From contig NC_057863.1 in assembly GCF_019393635.1 (NCBI RefSeq), positions 870,501-934,500 of the forward strand: 64,000 nt of DNA. Reading direction: 5' to 3'. The translations under genes and the position numbers were made by a program. This DNA is from Dromiciops gliroides. Its lineage: Eukaryota > Chordata > Mammalia > Microbiotheria > Microbiotheriidae. The notes below the pieces were generated by a model that ran no database searches, had not been told where the DNA came from, and saw nothing but the letters and a program-made list of their open reading frames with translations. This document shows, in pieces, positions 11,650-44,334 of the stretch. Within the stretch, counting starts at the first letter, position 1. Every line of letters begins with the position of its first letter.

Positions 11650-11868
11650 TTAGTCTGTATTCAAATAACAACAATTATTTCTCTGGTGGCCATCTCCACT
11701 TGTCCTGATCCAATGTACTGATGAATATCTTGCCACTGGACCCAGATGGCTCTGAAAGGAGAGAGTGAGGTTGGTGACTTTGCACAGCTCTGCCTCTAAA
11801 TCCAATTCACTGCAAATCATGACATCTGTCATGGTCTTCAAGAATGAGGGACAAACAACAATAACCTC
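11650..11868 (+). mobile_element. Second, non-WSINE marsupial SINE within the antisense L1
   Basis: The segment 'ttgccactggacccagatgg' ... 'atcatgacatctgtcatggt' ... 'gggacaaacaacaataa' interrupts the L1 3' UTR. It matches a marsupial short repeat I know by sight but cannot name securely. Confidence 0.5.
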
Positions 11869-12601
11869 TTTCTCTGGAGGCAGAGAGTCTGCTTCATCAT
11901 GAGTCCTTTGGGACTGTCTTGGATCATTGTATTGCGGAGAATGAGTCAGTCACAGTTCTTCATCAAACAATATGGCTGTCACTGTGTACAACGTTCTCCT
12001 GGTTCTGCTCACTTCACTCTACATCAGTTCATACAAGTCTTTCCAGGCCTTTCTGAAATCATCCTGCTTGTCATTTCTTATGGCACAATAATATTCCATC
12101 ACCATCATGTACTACATACAGCTTGTTTGGCCATTTCCCAGTTGATGGGTATCCCTCTGATTTCCAGTTCTTAGCCACAACAATAAAAAACTGCGATAAT
12201 TTTTTTTTTGTACAAATAGGTCTTTTCCCCATTTTTGGATGTCTTTAGGATGTAGACCTACCTAGCAGTGGTATTGCTGGATCAAAGCGTATGCACAGTT
12301 TGATAGCCCTTTGGGTATAGTTTGAATTGTTCTCCAGAATGGTTGGAACAGTTCACAACTCTACCAACAATGAATTCATGTCCCTGTTTTCCAACATCTA
12401 ACATTTTCTTTTTTTGTTATATTAACCAATCTTACAGGTGGCAGGTGGTACCTCAGAGTTGTTTTAATTTGCATTTCTCTAATCAATAATGATTTAGAGC
12501 ATTTTTTCATGTGACTATAGCTTTGATTTCTTTGTCTGAAAAATGCCTGTTCATGTCCTTTCACCATTTATCAATTGGAGGACTGACTCATATTCTTATA
12601 A

Positions 12602-12748
12602 TTTTTTTTTTGGTGGGGCAATGAGGGTTAACTGACTTGTCCAAGGTCACACAGCTAATAAGTGTCATGTGTCTGAGGCCAGATTTGAACTCAGGTCCTC
12701 CTGAATCCAGGACCACTGTTTTATCCACTGTGCCACCTAGCTGCCCCC
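12602..12748 (-). mobile_element. WSINE1/MAR1-type SINE, antisense
   Basis: Poly-T, 'gacttgtccaaggtcacaca', ending 'gccacctagctgccccc'. Inserted in the antisense L1. Confidence 0.92.
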
Positions 12749-13594
12749 TATTAGAAATACTTTTTGCAAAAATTTCCCCTGTTTTCTGCTTTCCTTATAA
12801 TTTTGGTTGCATTGGTTTTGTTTGTGAAAAAAACTTTTAAATTTTATAAAATGAAAATTATCTATTTTACATTTTGTAATGTTCTCTATATCTTCTCTAT
12901 ATTGTTCCCTAATCCATAAATCTGACATAAATTATTCCAAGCTCTCTTTATTTGCTTATATTAACATTTATGTGTAAATCATGTACCCATTTTGACCTTA
13001 TCTTGGCATGCAGTGTGAGATGCTGGTCACTATCTCGTTTCTGCCATACTGTTTTCCAGTTTTCCCAGCAGTTTTTGTCAAATAATGAGTTTTTGTTTCA
13101 AAAGCTTGGATCTTTGGGTTTATCATATATTAAATTACTATGATCATTTACTATAATATAATTTGTATCTAATTTTTCCCACTGATCTGCCACTCTGTTT
13201 CTTAGCCAATTCCCAATTGTCTTGCTAATTACTGCTTTATGATAGTTTTGCGATCTAGTACAACTAGACCTCCTTTTGAATTTTTTCCATGATTCCCTCG
13301 ATATCCTTGAGCTTTTGTTCTTTCAGATGAATTTTGTTCTTTTTTTTCTAGCTGTATAAAATGCTTCTGACAGTTTGATTGGTATGGCATTGAATATATT
13401 AATTTAGATAGACTTGTCATTTTTATTATATAGGCTAAGCCTACTTATGAGCAATTAATATTTTTCCAATTTTTGAAGTCTGACTTTATGTGAGAAGTGT
13501 TTTATAGTTGTGTTCACATAGTCCCTGGGTTTGTCTTGGTAGGTAGACTCCTAAGTATTTTATATTGTCTACAATGATTTTAATTTATTTTTAT

Positions 13595-13747
13595 TACTTT
13601 TTTTTGCAGAGCTATGAGGGTTAAGTGACTGGCCCAGGGTCACACAGCTAGTAAGTGTCAAGTGTCTGAGGCTGGATTTGAACTCAGGTCCTCCTGAATC
13701 CAGGGCTGGTGCTTTATCCACTTCACTACCATTTGTGGGCTGCCCCC
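13595..13747 (-). mobile_element. WSINE1/MAR1-type SINE, antisense
   Basis: Standard SINE body with a few extra bases before the terminal 'gggctgccccc', at the border of the antisense L1. Confidence 0.88.
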
Positions 13748-13898
13748 ACAAATCAGATTTTTTAAAAATTCATAAGATGGACATAAGAGTAGGAGGGAGC
13801 AGAGGAGAAATGCCAAAGTGAAATACACTCTAAGAGTTGGGTTAGGCAGGCTGAAGGTCAGGACACACTGAGAGAAGAGGAAAGCAACGAGACCCAAT

Positions 13899-13916
13899 TT
13901 GTGTGTGTGTGTGTGT

Positions 13917-13959
<43 letters not shown>

Positions 13960-13960
13960 C
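13899..13960. repeat. (TG)n microsatellite
   Basis: About 30 TG units with one A interruption. Confidence 0.97.
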
Positions 13961-16130
13961 TTTTTCAGTGTAGGATATTGGACCAAGGGGGCTCAACAGC
14001 TGCTAGGGATGGATGAGATAATACCAGGTGACAAAGAAGGGAGAGCCAATCAGCTTGTATTTGGCTCCTGTTTTCTGTCCCAAGGGAATGATTGGCTTTG
14101 GGACCATGTTTGGTTAAGAGAGAGTAGATCCTTGAGGTAAGTAGGGAGTTCATAAAAGAGCCCCCAGCTGAAGTCACCGGGTTCAGAGGAGCTAAATCCC
14201 AGGGCATGGGGGTGATTGCTGAGCCCCAGGGAGGGAAGTGAGCGATCTTTGAAAGATCTCCAGGGATCCTTGAGTCTTGGAAAGAGCCAATGCTTTCCTG
14301 GCAAACTTGACTTCAATTCCTCACAACATTCTGGAATATGGCATTAAAAGACAGGTTAATAAACAGCTAGAAGAGAATGGGAAATGCCAAGGACAAGGTC
14401 AAGTCTCTTTTTGGACAGGGTCGCTAGACTGGGAGCAGAGTATTTATTGCTACAGGCAGAGTTCCCCTAGATTTCAGGGACAAAACTCATCTACTGTTTG
14501 TGAGAAAAATGATCGGCGAGCAGCAGTCATGGCCACACACACACAACTGTGACTCTGACTAGGCTGTCACGTAGCATCCCTGAGCCTCAGTCGCCCTGCC
14601 TGTAAAATGAAGGGGTTGGACTTGATTTCTGAAGAAATAGCTGCCATTCAAGACCCTGTGGAGATAAATTCTTGTGGGGCCAGAGATGGGAGGAGGCTGC
14701 TGGTTGAGGAATGGGGAGAATCCAGCCTGGGCAGGAGCGAGGCTGGAGAGGTGAGTGAGGGCCAAGCAAGGAGAGTTTGCCTTTCAAGTGATGGTGGGGC
14801 AGGAGCAATGTGCTCAGAAAGTCACCTTGGCAGCCTCATGGAAGACAAGATGGGCAAGGGAGATCAGGGCTGTGGTGCACCTGGCCTAGGGTGGCTCTAG
14901 ATTTGGGCACTCAGTGCTCTGGGTGATTCTCTGGACTATAGATCTCCAATGGGGCAGGCGTTTCCACACTGGAAGTTCTGCACGCTGATGAAATCCCAGG
15001 TCTAAGGCCATGGTGACTGACTGGCTTATAAGCTCAACCCCAAGCGAGTCCTCTTCATGGATGACAAGATCATGACCCTCCTGTCCAGAAGGATGGACAC
15101 CAATCTCTGGTCCCAGGGTTGTGCTCAGACAGACAGAAGATGAGTGCTCATGCTTCCACATAACCTCTCATTTTTGTGCTTTGAAACACAAAGAGCCCCA
15201 GACTATGGGATTCTTTGGCCAGTGTGAGGGTCGAGGGGGGAGGGAGGAGGGAGGTGCCTCTGGCCATCAGCTCCTGAACCCCACCTGCCTGAAGGCCACA
15301 GTTGGCTCTGTCTCCAGACTGGTGCAGGGGGCATGTTCTCTCCAAATGGCCTGAACCTACCCTGGGCAGGCCCCTTGCTGTGTCTGGGCTTCCTCAGTTT
15401 CCTCATTTGTAAAACGTGAGGCTGAGCCAGGTCCTTTCTTCTTACCTCTCGGGGCTGCCACGGCTCCCACCCCCACCTGGGTATCTGTGTGGGCCCCTTC
15501 CGGGTTCATCCTGACAGGGAGAACCGTCCCTTGCAGAATCCCTGCTTTTCTGCAGGGCTCAGTGAAGGCCTTTCAGGTCGCCCCTCCCTGCCAGCCACTT
15601 GGCACTTCCTTGGTACGACCAACCCAGGGAACACAAACTCCCAGCGGACAGGGCAGCGGTTTCCCGTCTGTGAGATCTCTCTATGCATCATACAAGCCTT
15701 GCACAGAGGGAGCTCCTAATGCCTCTTGGCTGGCCCAAAGCCTTTCTGGGAGCGGGGCAACATGTCAGGTCTATTGGGATTAAGACATGTCTGTGGGCTA
15801 GCCTGGGCCACCATGACTGGTAGCTACTGTCTCACTGGCTCCCGTAGGGTCCTTGGTGTGAGCTGGGAGATCTGTTTAGCCCCAGGAGCCCTCCATGCAG
15901 AGAGGCCATGGCCTGACTGCTCAGGACTGAGGCCTGGGAAGACCCTAACCACACGAGGGGGCCCATGAGCAGGGCAGGAGTCCAGGGACAAGGGAAGTCG
16001 CAACCCACAAAACCTGAAGTTTCCACCATTGGTTTTTATGCCAACGATGAGCTCACTGACAAAAGCCCTCTACAGAGCATCACAAGCAGTCGGTTCACCC
16101 ACCCTCAGGGATGGGGTGGAATTTCTCAGA
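13960..16130. other. Intergenic between PITPNM3 and KIAA0753
   Basis: No exon recognised. A MIR end is visible near 14580-14640 ('cctgtaaaatgaaggggttg') and another at 15385-15425 ('cctcagtttcctcatttgta'). The remainder is unique-looking sequence without a convincing reading frame. Confidence 0.4.
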
Positions 16131-16151
16131 GATGTTTTCCAAAACAATGAC

Positions 16152-16157
16152 TTTATT
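16152..16157 (-). terminator. KIAA0753: AATAAA poly(A) signal of KIAA0753 (probable)
   Basis: The minus strand reads AATAAAGTCATTG here, 714 bases downstream of the KIAA0753 stop codon. It is the nearest canonical signal I found, giving a 3' UTR of about 740 bases. Confidence 0.55.
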
Positions 16158-16870
16158 TTAAAACAACATCATCAGCCCTTCAAAAATGGGTACACCAACT
16201 CAGGGGCTCCTGAGGTTCCCTCCAAAGGGGGAAGCTGCACGGTGAGCCTCCTGCCACCCCCCCAGAAAGGCCTGGGAGGTTCTGGGGTCACGGGCTATTT
16301 GTGCCAAGGTTCTAAAGCCACCACCAAGCCCACCCACTGGGCACGGAGACAGACAAGCTGCTGACCCCCCTCCCCACCACCGTAAGGCCCACCCACAGCC
16401 CCACTGCCAAAGGGCTCCTGAGGCCAGGAGCCCTGATCACTCAGGTCTGCTCCCCAGCTTGGCCCTCTCCTATGGGTGTCTCCTATTCCAGGCTCCCCGG
16501 GAGGAGTGGCAACTGCGCCTGCTATTGGCCCTGGGTGTGCCAGTCAGGCTCCTGCCACTCCAGCTGGCCGAGGAGTGCTGAGCCCTTCCTCACAAGGCAG
16601 ACGTTCCCTGGGCTAGGGAGCGAGGAGGAGCTGCCCTGGCCCTGCCCCTGGCCCCACAGGCCCATGGGTCCCCCCTCCCCCAGCTCCTCCTCTGAGCAGC
16701 ACTCAGGGAGCAGGTGGGCTGCCTTGGCCTCCCTGCCCTCACACCCCTTACAAGGTGACCAGACACAGTGAGCAGAGGACGGCAGGCACTGCCAGGCTTC
16801 ATTTCAAGGGGGAACAGACTCAAGGGAAGATTTGGGAGGAACGTTCCCAGCAGGGCCACGGCCCTGGCCT

Positions 16871-38883
<22,013 letters not shown>

Positions 38884-39336
38884 GGCGGTCCCGAGAGGCC
38901 CGAACTGGGCAAAAGTACGGAGCAGGGAGGTGGAACGGCCCCGCTTCCTCTCCCTTAGCTGCCTCCCGCGTCCCACTCCGCGCCCCCCCCCCTCCTCCCC
39001 GTGTTTCCCGGTGCTCCGGCCCGCGCTTCCGGCCGCGCAGCTCGTTGCCGGGACGACAGCGCAGGAGCTGCCGGGAAGCAGGGAAGGCGGGAAGCGGTGG
39101 ACGGGAGCCGAGACGGGCTAGCCTGGACGGGGGCCTTGCGCATGAGCATAGGCTGCGCCCTGGCGGCCTGCGTCCTGTGGGCCGGGGTGGCTCACGTGGT
39201 GACTCCGCATAGGACTTCCGGCTTCTCGGGTGGAGCGGGGCGGAGCGAGGGGCCCCGGAAGTGGCTGTCGTCCCGCCCCCCACGTGGATGCCCCGCCCCG
39301 GCCGGCCAGAGACAGTCCAGCTTTGCAGAGCCCGGC
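38884..39336. promoter_or_regulatory. Bidirectional promoter of KIAA0753 and TXNDC17
   Basis: Only 453 bases separate the divergent start codons. The segment is CpG-rich, lacks a clear TATA box, and holds several ETS-type cores (CTTCCGG near 39026 and 39212, CCGGAAGTGG near 39255) and an NRF1-like TTGCGCATGAGC near 39136. Such sites are typical of housekeeping bidirectional promoters. Motif matches are by eye. Confidence 0.75.
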
Positions 39337-40297
39337 ATGGCCCACTACGAGGAGGTGCGCGTGTCAGGCTACGGCGACTTCTGCAAGGCGGTGGAGCAGC
39401 ACCAGGGCAAGACCATCTTCGCCTACTTCACGGGCGACAAGGACGCCGAGGGCCGCAGCTGGTGCCCGGACTGCGTGGAGGGTGAGCCGGGGGAAACTGA
39501 GGCTGGGGGGAACTGAGGCCGAGTGGGAGAAACTGAAGCTGGGGGGAACCGAGGCCGAGTGGGGGAAACTGAAGCTGGGGGGAACCGAAGCCGAGTGGGA
39601 AAAACTGAAGCTGGCGGGAACCGAAGCTCGGAGAAGGCAAGCGAGCCAGAGCGCCCGGGCCCTGGCCGCTCCCTCCGGCGAGCCAGTGACCTCCCCTCCC
39701 TCCGTCCCCGCGCAGCCGAGCCTGTGGTTCTGAAGGCCCTCGAACACATCCCCGAGGACGCTGTGTTCATCTACTGCCAGGTCGGGGACCGGCCCTAGTA
39801 AGTGCTCCTTGGGGGGCAGGGTGTGGGGGGAGGAGTGAGGGGGATGGAGGGGCCGGGGGTGCTCGGGGCCCGAGCGCCCACGGACTGCGCTCTCTGCCCA
39901 ATAGCTGGAAAGATCCCAACAATGACTTCAAGAAGCAGCTAAATTTGACTGCAGTGCCGACCCTGCTCAAGTACGGGACGGTGAGTGTCCGCGCCCATGC
40001 CGGGAGGGCCGCCGGCCTCTCGGCCTCTCTCTCTCTGCCTCTCTCTCACCAGCACTTTCTCTGCCTCCGGGCTTGGGTGCGGGCGGAGGGCGGGGCCCAA
40101 GCGAGGCATTCCTTTAAGAGTGACCTCCGGGAGCCCACGAGTCAATGATTCACTGGCTCAGGGCGTAAAAATCCGGTTCCAGCCGGGAGCCCGAGGGGAG
40201 GCTTGGCTGAGCTTGGCTTCTCTTCCAGCCCCAGAAGCTGGTGGAGTCCGAGTGTATGAAAGTCAGTCTGGTGGAGATGCTGTTTGCGGATGACTAA
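39337..40297 (+). CDS. TXNDC17: TXNDC17 (thioredoxin domain-containing 17, TRP14), four exons
   Basis: Cytosolic thioredoxin-like disulfide reductase, reduced by thioredoxin reductase and, in human, linked to dynein light chain LC8, cystine reduction and NF-kB control. Exons: 39337-39481, 39716-39797, 39905-39980, 40229-40297, all with GT/AG borders and matching phases (1, 2, 0). The product is 123 residues, the same length as human. The active site WCPDC is at residues 42-46 with both cysteines (43, 46) present. Other conserved blocks: [50 protein letters not shown]. The start context is GGCATGG. It shares a promoter with KIAA0753 and converges on MED31, the arrangement known in human. Intron 1 carries a 36-bp minisatellite. 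Confidence 0.98.
39490..39634. repeat. 36-bp minisatellite in TXNDC17 intron 1
   Basis: About four units of 36 bases, each made of a 16-base 'aactgaagctgggggg' half and a 20-base 'aaccgaggccgagtgggaga' half. It begins 10 bases after the exon 1 donor. Because 36 is a multiple of three, reading frames run through it. Confidence 0.9.
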
Positions 40298-40457
40298 AGA
40301 AGTGGGAGTAAGCCGCGCCGCCAGACCCGACTCGATTATAAAGGACCCTCGCCATCGATCGTGTGATAGCAGCATTAGCCGAAATAATGTTTCCAAAGCC
40401 TCCAATGAATGTTTTGCAAATAGAGCACCCTTTATAAATGGTAGCAGGGCTGCCTTC

Positions 40458-40463
40458 TTTATT
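40458..40463 (-). terminator. MED31: AATAAA poly(A) signal of MED31 (probable)
   Basis: Canonical AATAAA on the minus strand, 264 bases after the MED31 stop. It lies 160 bases past the TXNDC17 stop, so the two 3' UTRs probably overlap. No canonical plus-strand signal for TXNDC17 was seen nearby. Confidence 0.5.
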
Positions 40464-40726
40464 CCTGTGGGTGGTTTACAGAGCCCCAAGATCCCCTCTC
40501 AACCTTTCCTGGGCCCCTTAGCCCCAGGGCTGTCCCGGATCCAGGAGACCCCCGGGGCCTAGGCCAACCAACAGGCCCACGGCATCAGACACTTGGGCTC
40601 ACCTGTTGGAGCCTTCTGACAAAGAACTTTACTTTGCTCCCGTTTGGAAATGAGAATAAGAACCCTCCCAGTGGTTTGGAGAGTCAGCTAGCCTCAGCCC
40701 GGGGGCTCCTTCCCTCCCACCCTCCC

Positions 40727-42435
40727 TCACTTCCCTGCCGAGGAGGCGCTACTGCTGCCGCTGCTGTTGGGCTGCGGTGGCTGCTGCTGCTGCTCTGCCA
40801 GGGCCTGCTGCAGCCGCATCCTTTTTCTGGAGTAGTGCTGCCAATGTAGGATCTGCTGCTCATCAATGAACTTGGCACACTGGGCATTCACCAGCTCCTT
40901 CCGGAAATGCTCATACTGAAGCAGCTCCAACATGTGCAGACACTGGGGGTACCTGGAGAGGGACAAGAGCCCTCATTCAGGGTCCACCAGAGGCCCGGCC
41001 TAAATTTGGACATCAGGCTACAGGTGGTGAGCCAGCCTGTGGCAGAGAGGGAGGGAGTGGCAGGGCCAGTTCATTGTCTTGGGGGGGGGGCTCTTCAGTG
41101 CCATGTCATTCAAGCCATCCAAATGTGGGTGGGGGCACTTTTGTTGGGGGCGGGGATCAGGTGGGAAGCCCTCCTGGAGGGACTAGAAACCCAGGGTTCA
41201 AGAAGGAAGAGAATTCTGAGTATGGGAAAGGAAGGACAGATGAAGTGCCTATTGTGTGGTAGGCAAGGTGCCAAGCACTTACAATTATCTCCTTTGCCCT
41301 TCACTTACAGCCCTGGGAGAGAGGGGTTATTATCCCCTCAATATGGCTGAAGAAACAGGACATAGGTAAAGTGACTTGCCCAGGGTCTCAATACCTAGCT
41401 GAGTTAGGGATGAAGGACAGCTGGCATTCTGCCAACCTACAAAGAGATGAGCACAAGGCCCTCAAAAAGCACCTGGGAAAGACTGGGGGTTGGGGGGGGG
41501 GTCCTAAGACAAAAAACGTCAGCCTGTGAATTCAGAACAAAAGATGCCTGCCCAGCCACCCGCCTTCAGTGAAACTTACTTCAGGTACCTGGCATAGTCT
41601 GGCTCTTTCCAGTAAAGCAAGTATTTCAGATAATTGACAAAGGCCTTGTCCTTGAAGTATCCTCTTTGGGCAAGAACTAAAAGGCAAGGGAAGAGGTCAC
41701 TTTGAGGCCCACCTGCCCACCCACAGGACGCGGCCGGGGGTTAATCCTTTAGTGGCTGAGGTTTGGTCCAGCTCGGCAGGCCCGGCCCCTCTCCTGACGA
41801 GCGGGGGAGGGACGCTGACAGAAAGGGATGGTGAGCCGAACCAGGTAATAGAAGGGACGGGCCAGGTGCACTTTGGAGCGTCAGAAGCAGGGTTCCAAAG
41901 TTAGAGTCAGAGGAAGAGCCTACTAGGTGCCAGGCACAGGTCGAGGTGAAGAAAAACATGAGGCGTGTTGGCATTTCTTGCAGTCGGCGACATCTGAGCG
42001 CTACGTGTGACCTTTGACCTAGCTCGTTCGGGAAGCCTTCGGGGCTTCCGAAGACCCCAGGTGCTCAGTTTCCCCTCCCTGCCAGCCCAAGGGCGCGGAG
42101 TCCCTGCCTTTGCCGGCCCAGCCGCCCCTTGCACACACTGCCCAGGCCGGCGAGCTCAGCACCCGCCCAGCTGCGCGGCCTCGGGGACTCACAGTTCAGG
42201 TAGTTGGGGTTGGCTAGGCACTGCACGAACTCCAGCTCCAGCTGGAAGCGCAGCCGGTTCCCGGCGTCATCTGCGGGAGAGAAGAGAGCTCTGCTCTGCG
42301 CGGAGCCGCGCCAGACCCCGTTCCCGCCCCAGCCGAGCCTCTCGGTCTTCCCGCCGCGGAACAGGCCACACCGGAGAGCTCACTCCCACCCAGCCCCGAA
42401 AGGGCCCGGAGCGTGCACTCACCCGCGGTCTCCAT
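40727..42435 (-). CDS. MED31: MED31 (Mediator subunit 31, SOH1), four exons
   Basis: Conserved middle-module subunit of Mediator that helps link activators with RNA polymerase II in the nucleus. Exons: 42423-42435, 42193-42270, 41580-41676, 40727-40952, with canonical borders and matching phases (1, 1, 2). Product 137 residues (human 131). The core is almost invariant: DDAGNRLRFQLELEFVQCLA, NPNYLNFLAQRGYFKDKAF, VNYLKYLLYWKEPDYARYLK, YPQCLHMLELLQYEHFRKEL, QILHWQHYSRKRMRLQQALA. The C-terminal tail is longer than human (QQQQPPQPNSSGSSSASSAGK). The codon at the position of human Met1 is GTG here, so translation should start at the next ATG (METADDAGN), which matches human Met7. The promoter has tandem CCCGCCCCGCC boxes just upstream. 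Confidence 0.98.
41225..41425 (+). repeat. MIR-family SINE in MED31 intron
   Basis: 'gaagtgcctattgtgtggta', 'gggttattatcccctcaata' and 'gacttgcccagggtctcaat' follow the MIR order. Confidence 0.7.
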
Positions 42436-42580
42436 GACGACGGTGGCGACGGCCACGAGCGAGCCCCCGCCCCGCCCCGCTCCGCTCCCGCTGCGGCGCC
42501 AGCGATACCACGGGCCCTAAGACCCTGCCGCTAAATCCCGCCCCACGCGCCTGCGCGCCGCAGCGCCTTATGGGATAGAG
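42436..42580. promoter_or_regulatory. MED31: MED31 promoter
   Basis: CpG-rich; GC boxes in 'ccccgccccgccccgctccg' near 42467 and an NRF1-like 'cgcgcctgcgcgc' near 42545. No TATA box seen. Confidence 0.6.
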
Positions 42581-42824
42581 AGTGGGCGGGGCCGAGAATC
42601 GGAGACGGGCAAGGAAGGGGCCTCGGGCAGTGCTTCAGAAAGGGGAGTGCAGCGGCCCCTGGTGGGGTGCAGGAGATTTGCGCCGAGTGGGGACTGCCCT
42701 ACCTCGGGGTCGCTGCGCCCTGCACTGCCCTGCTCCGTCCCGCCTGAGCCCCGGGCCTCACGGTAGGTGGGTGTCTTCTTAAGTGCCCACAGCTGGGCAC
42801 CGGGAGACATAAAACCGGCTACAG

Positions 42825-43120
42825 AGCTGAAACTGACTAATCCCGAAGACTAGCTACAAAGTAGCTAAAACTACAGGGGCTGTACACGCGGGAGACACTG
42901 AAACTGACTTTGTCTAGGTCTGGAGACTTCCGCAAGTAGAATAGATACAAAGTAACTACAGCAATAGGATGGGGGAGGAGGAGACCTATCCTGAAATTAG
43001 GTCTAGAGAGATTGCGACTGGATAGATACAAAGTAACGACTGCAATTGCTGGGGGGGGGGGAGGGGAGCAACCCTGAAATTAACACGGTCGGTGCTATGG
43101 ATACAAAGTAACTACAAAGA
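42825..43120. repeat. Degenerate tandem repeat, unit about 75-91 bases
   Basis: The phrase GATACAAAGTAACTAC (or close variants) recurs near 42853, 42944, 43025 and 43100, each followed by similar 'ctgaaatta'-type text. It starts about 400 bases upstream of the MED31 start. Confidence 0.65.
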
Positions 43121-43648
43121 TCTCTGGAGGGGCGGGCCTCAAAACTGATCCCTGCGAGGCAGAGTAAGGGCTACATTGTCACTTTGCTGTCAGTAACTCC
43201 TGGAGAAAAACCTACGAATAATCCCCTACTCTGATGCCCAGGGACTCCTGCTCACTCTCCCACCTGGGATCTCTGGGTCTCTTGCGTGGATGATTTTTTT
43301 TAACACCTACAACTGTCTATTGTTCATCTCCCACAGGGTGTCTTGAAGATTTCTTATTCCAAGCCTTCTCCTCTTCCTTCAATTTCCTATTACTGAGGAG
43401 AGCACTACCATCCCCCGAGTCACCCAGACTTTCAACCTAGAGGTTGCCTCCGACTCCTCCCCATCTGATTAGTTGCCAAGGCCTGTTATTTTCACCTTTG
43501 CAACATCTATAACATCCCCTTCTATATTCTAGCACTGCCCTCATGACCTCACATATGAACTTGTTGAAGTAGCTTGCTTGTGGCTCTGCCCTCCACATGT
43601 CTATCTCCACTCCGTTGTGAAATAGGGCAGCTCACTCACGATGGGCGG
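43120..43648. other. Intergenic, possibly L2-derived
   Basis: 'gacttcaacctagaggttgc...ccccatctgattagttgcca' style text resembles old mammalian L2 sequence in plus sense; no exon recognised. Confidence 0.3.
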
Positions 43649-44121
43649 TGTGAGGGAAAAATTCATCCTCTTCTCAATAATTCTCAGGAACTCAGCGGTG
43701 AGGTGACAAAGGCTTTATTTTCTTCTAATGAGAAGGAGGCACCCTAGTGTGCAGCTAGTGGGTGCCCCGAAAAGGGGGCTCGCAGGCCCTGTTTTATACC
43801 CTAGTCCCTAACGCGAATGGACCTTCCCCTTTTTCATCACTGGTCGGGGTTACAATCTACACGCAAAAACTAGCTAATCGGAAAGCAGTATTCCCACCCC
43901 TCTTCCTTATATGGGCATAACTCAGGAGTGGACCTTATACTTCCTCATATGGACAGAACTTTGGAGAGGACCTAACTGAGACCAGCGCTCCTTGAACCAT
44001 GTGACCTTGCTAACCTGAGGGGGAAGGAGGGGATCTGAGACCTTTGTCCTACAAACAGGTCAGGGGAGTATGACTGACTGTTATATCCACATTGAGAGGA
44101 GACAACTACCCATTTCTCACA
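43649..44121 (-). mobile_element. Solo LTR fossil, ERV1-like
   Basis: A 473-base segment bounded by TGTGAG...CTCACA, with a poly(A) signal (AATAAAGCC) near its 3' end on the minus strand. No internal retroviral genes are attached, so it is a recombined solo LTR. Target-site duplication not clear. Age moderate. Confidence 0.6.
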
Positions 44122-44310
44122 GGAGGCTAGGTGGAAGCAAAGTGAATAGAGCCCTGGGCCTGGAATCAGAAAGACCTGTGGTCTCACACACTTACTAGCT
44201 ATGTGACCCCAGGCAAGTCATTTCACCCTGTTTGCCTCTGTTTCCTCATCTGTAAAATGAGCTAGAGAAGGAAATGGCACAACTAAAATGACTCAACAAC
44301 AATAACAACC
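44122..44310 (+). mobile_element. MAR1-type SINE
   Basis: 'cacttactagctatgtgacc', 'cctgtttgcctctgtttcct' and 'tgtaaaatgagctagagaag' form the long MAR1 version with the MIR-like 3' part. Confidence 0.85.
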
Positions 44311-44334
44311 CCTCACAAAGTAATTTCTCTAGAT

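Larger units (their letters stand above)
11435..13590 (-). mobile_element. L1 fragment, antisense, about 2 kb, with nested SINEs
   Basis: Begins with the inverted L1 3' UTR ('ttttgagttccaaattcttt') and continues through the inverted ORF2 C-terminus (11890-12180) into inverted ORF2 sequence up to about 13590. A WSINE1 copy (12602-12748) and another SINE (about 11650-11868) sit inside. Many stops; not functional. Confidence 0.8.

Noticed and set aside
39364-39770. Minus-strand periodic frames in TXNDC17
   Set aside because: They read the antisense of the 36-bp minisatellite and of exon 1.
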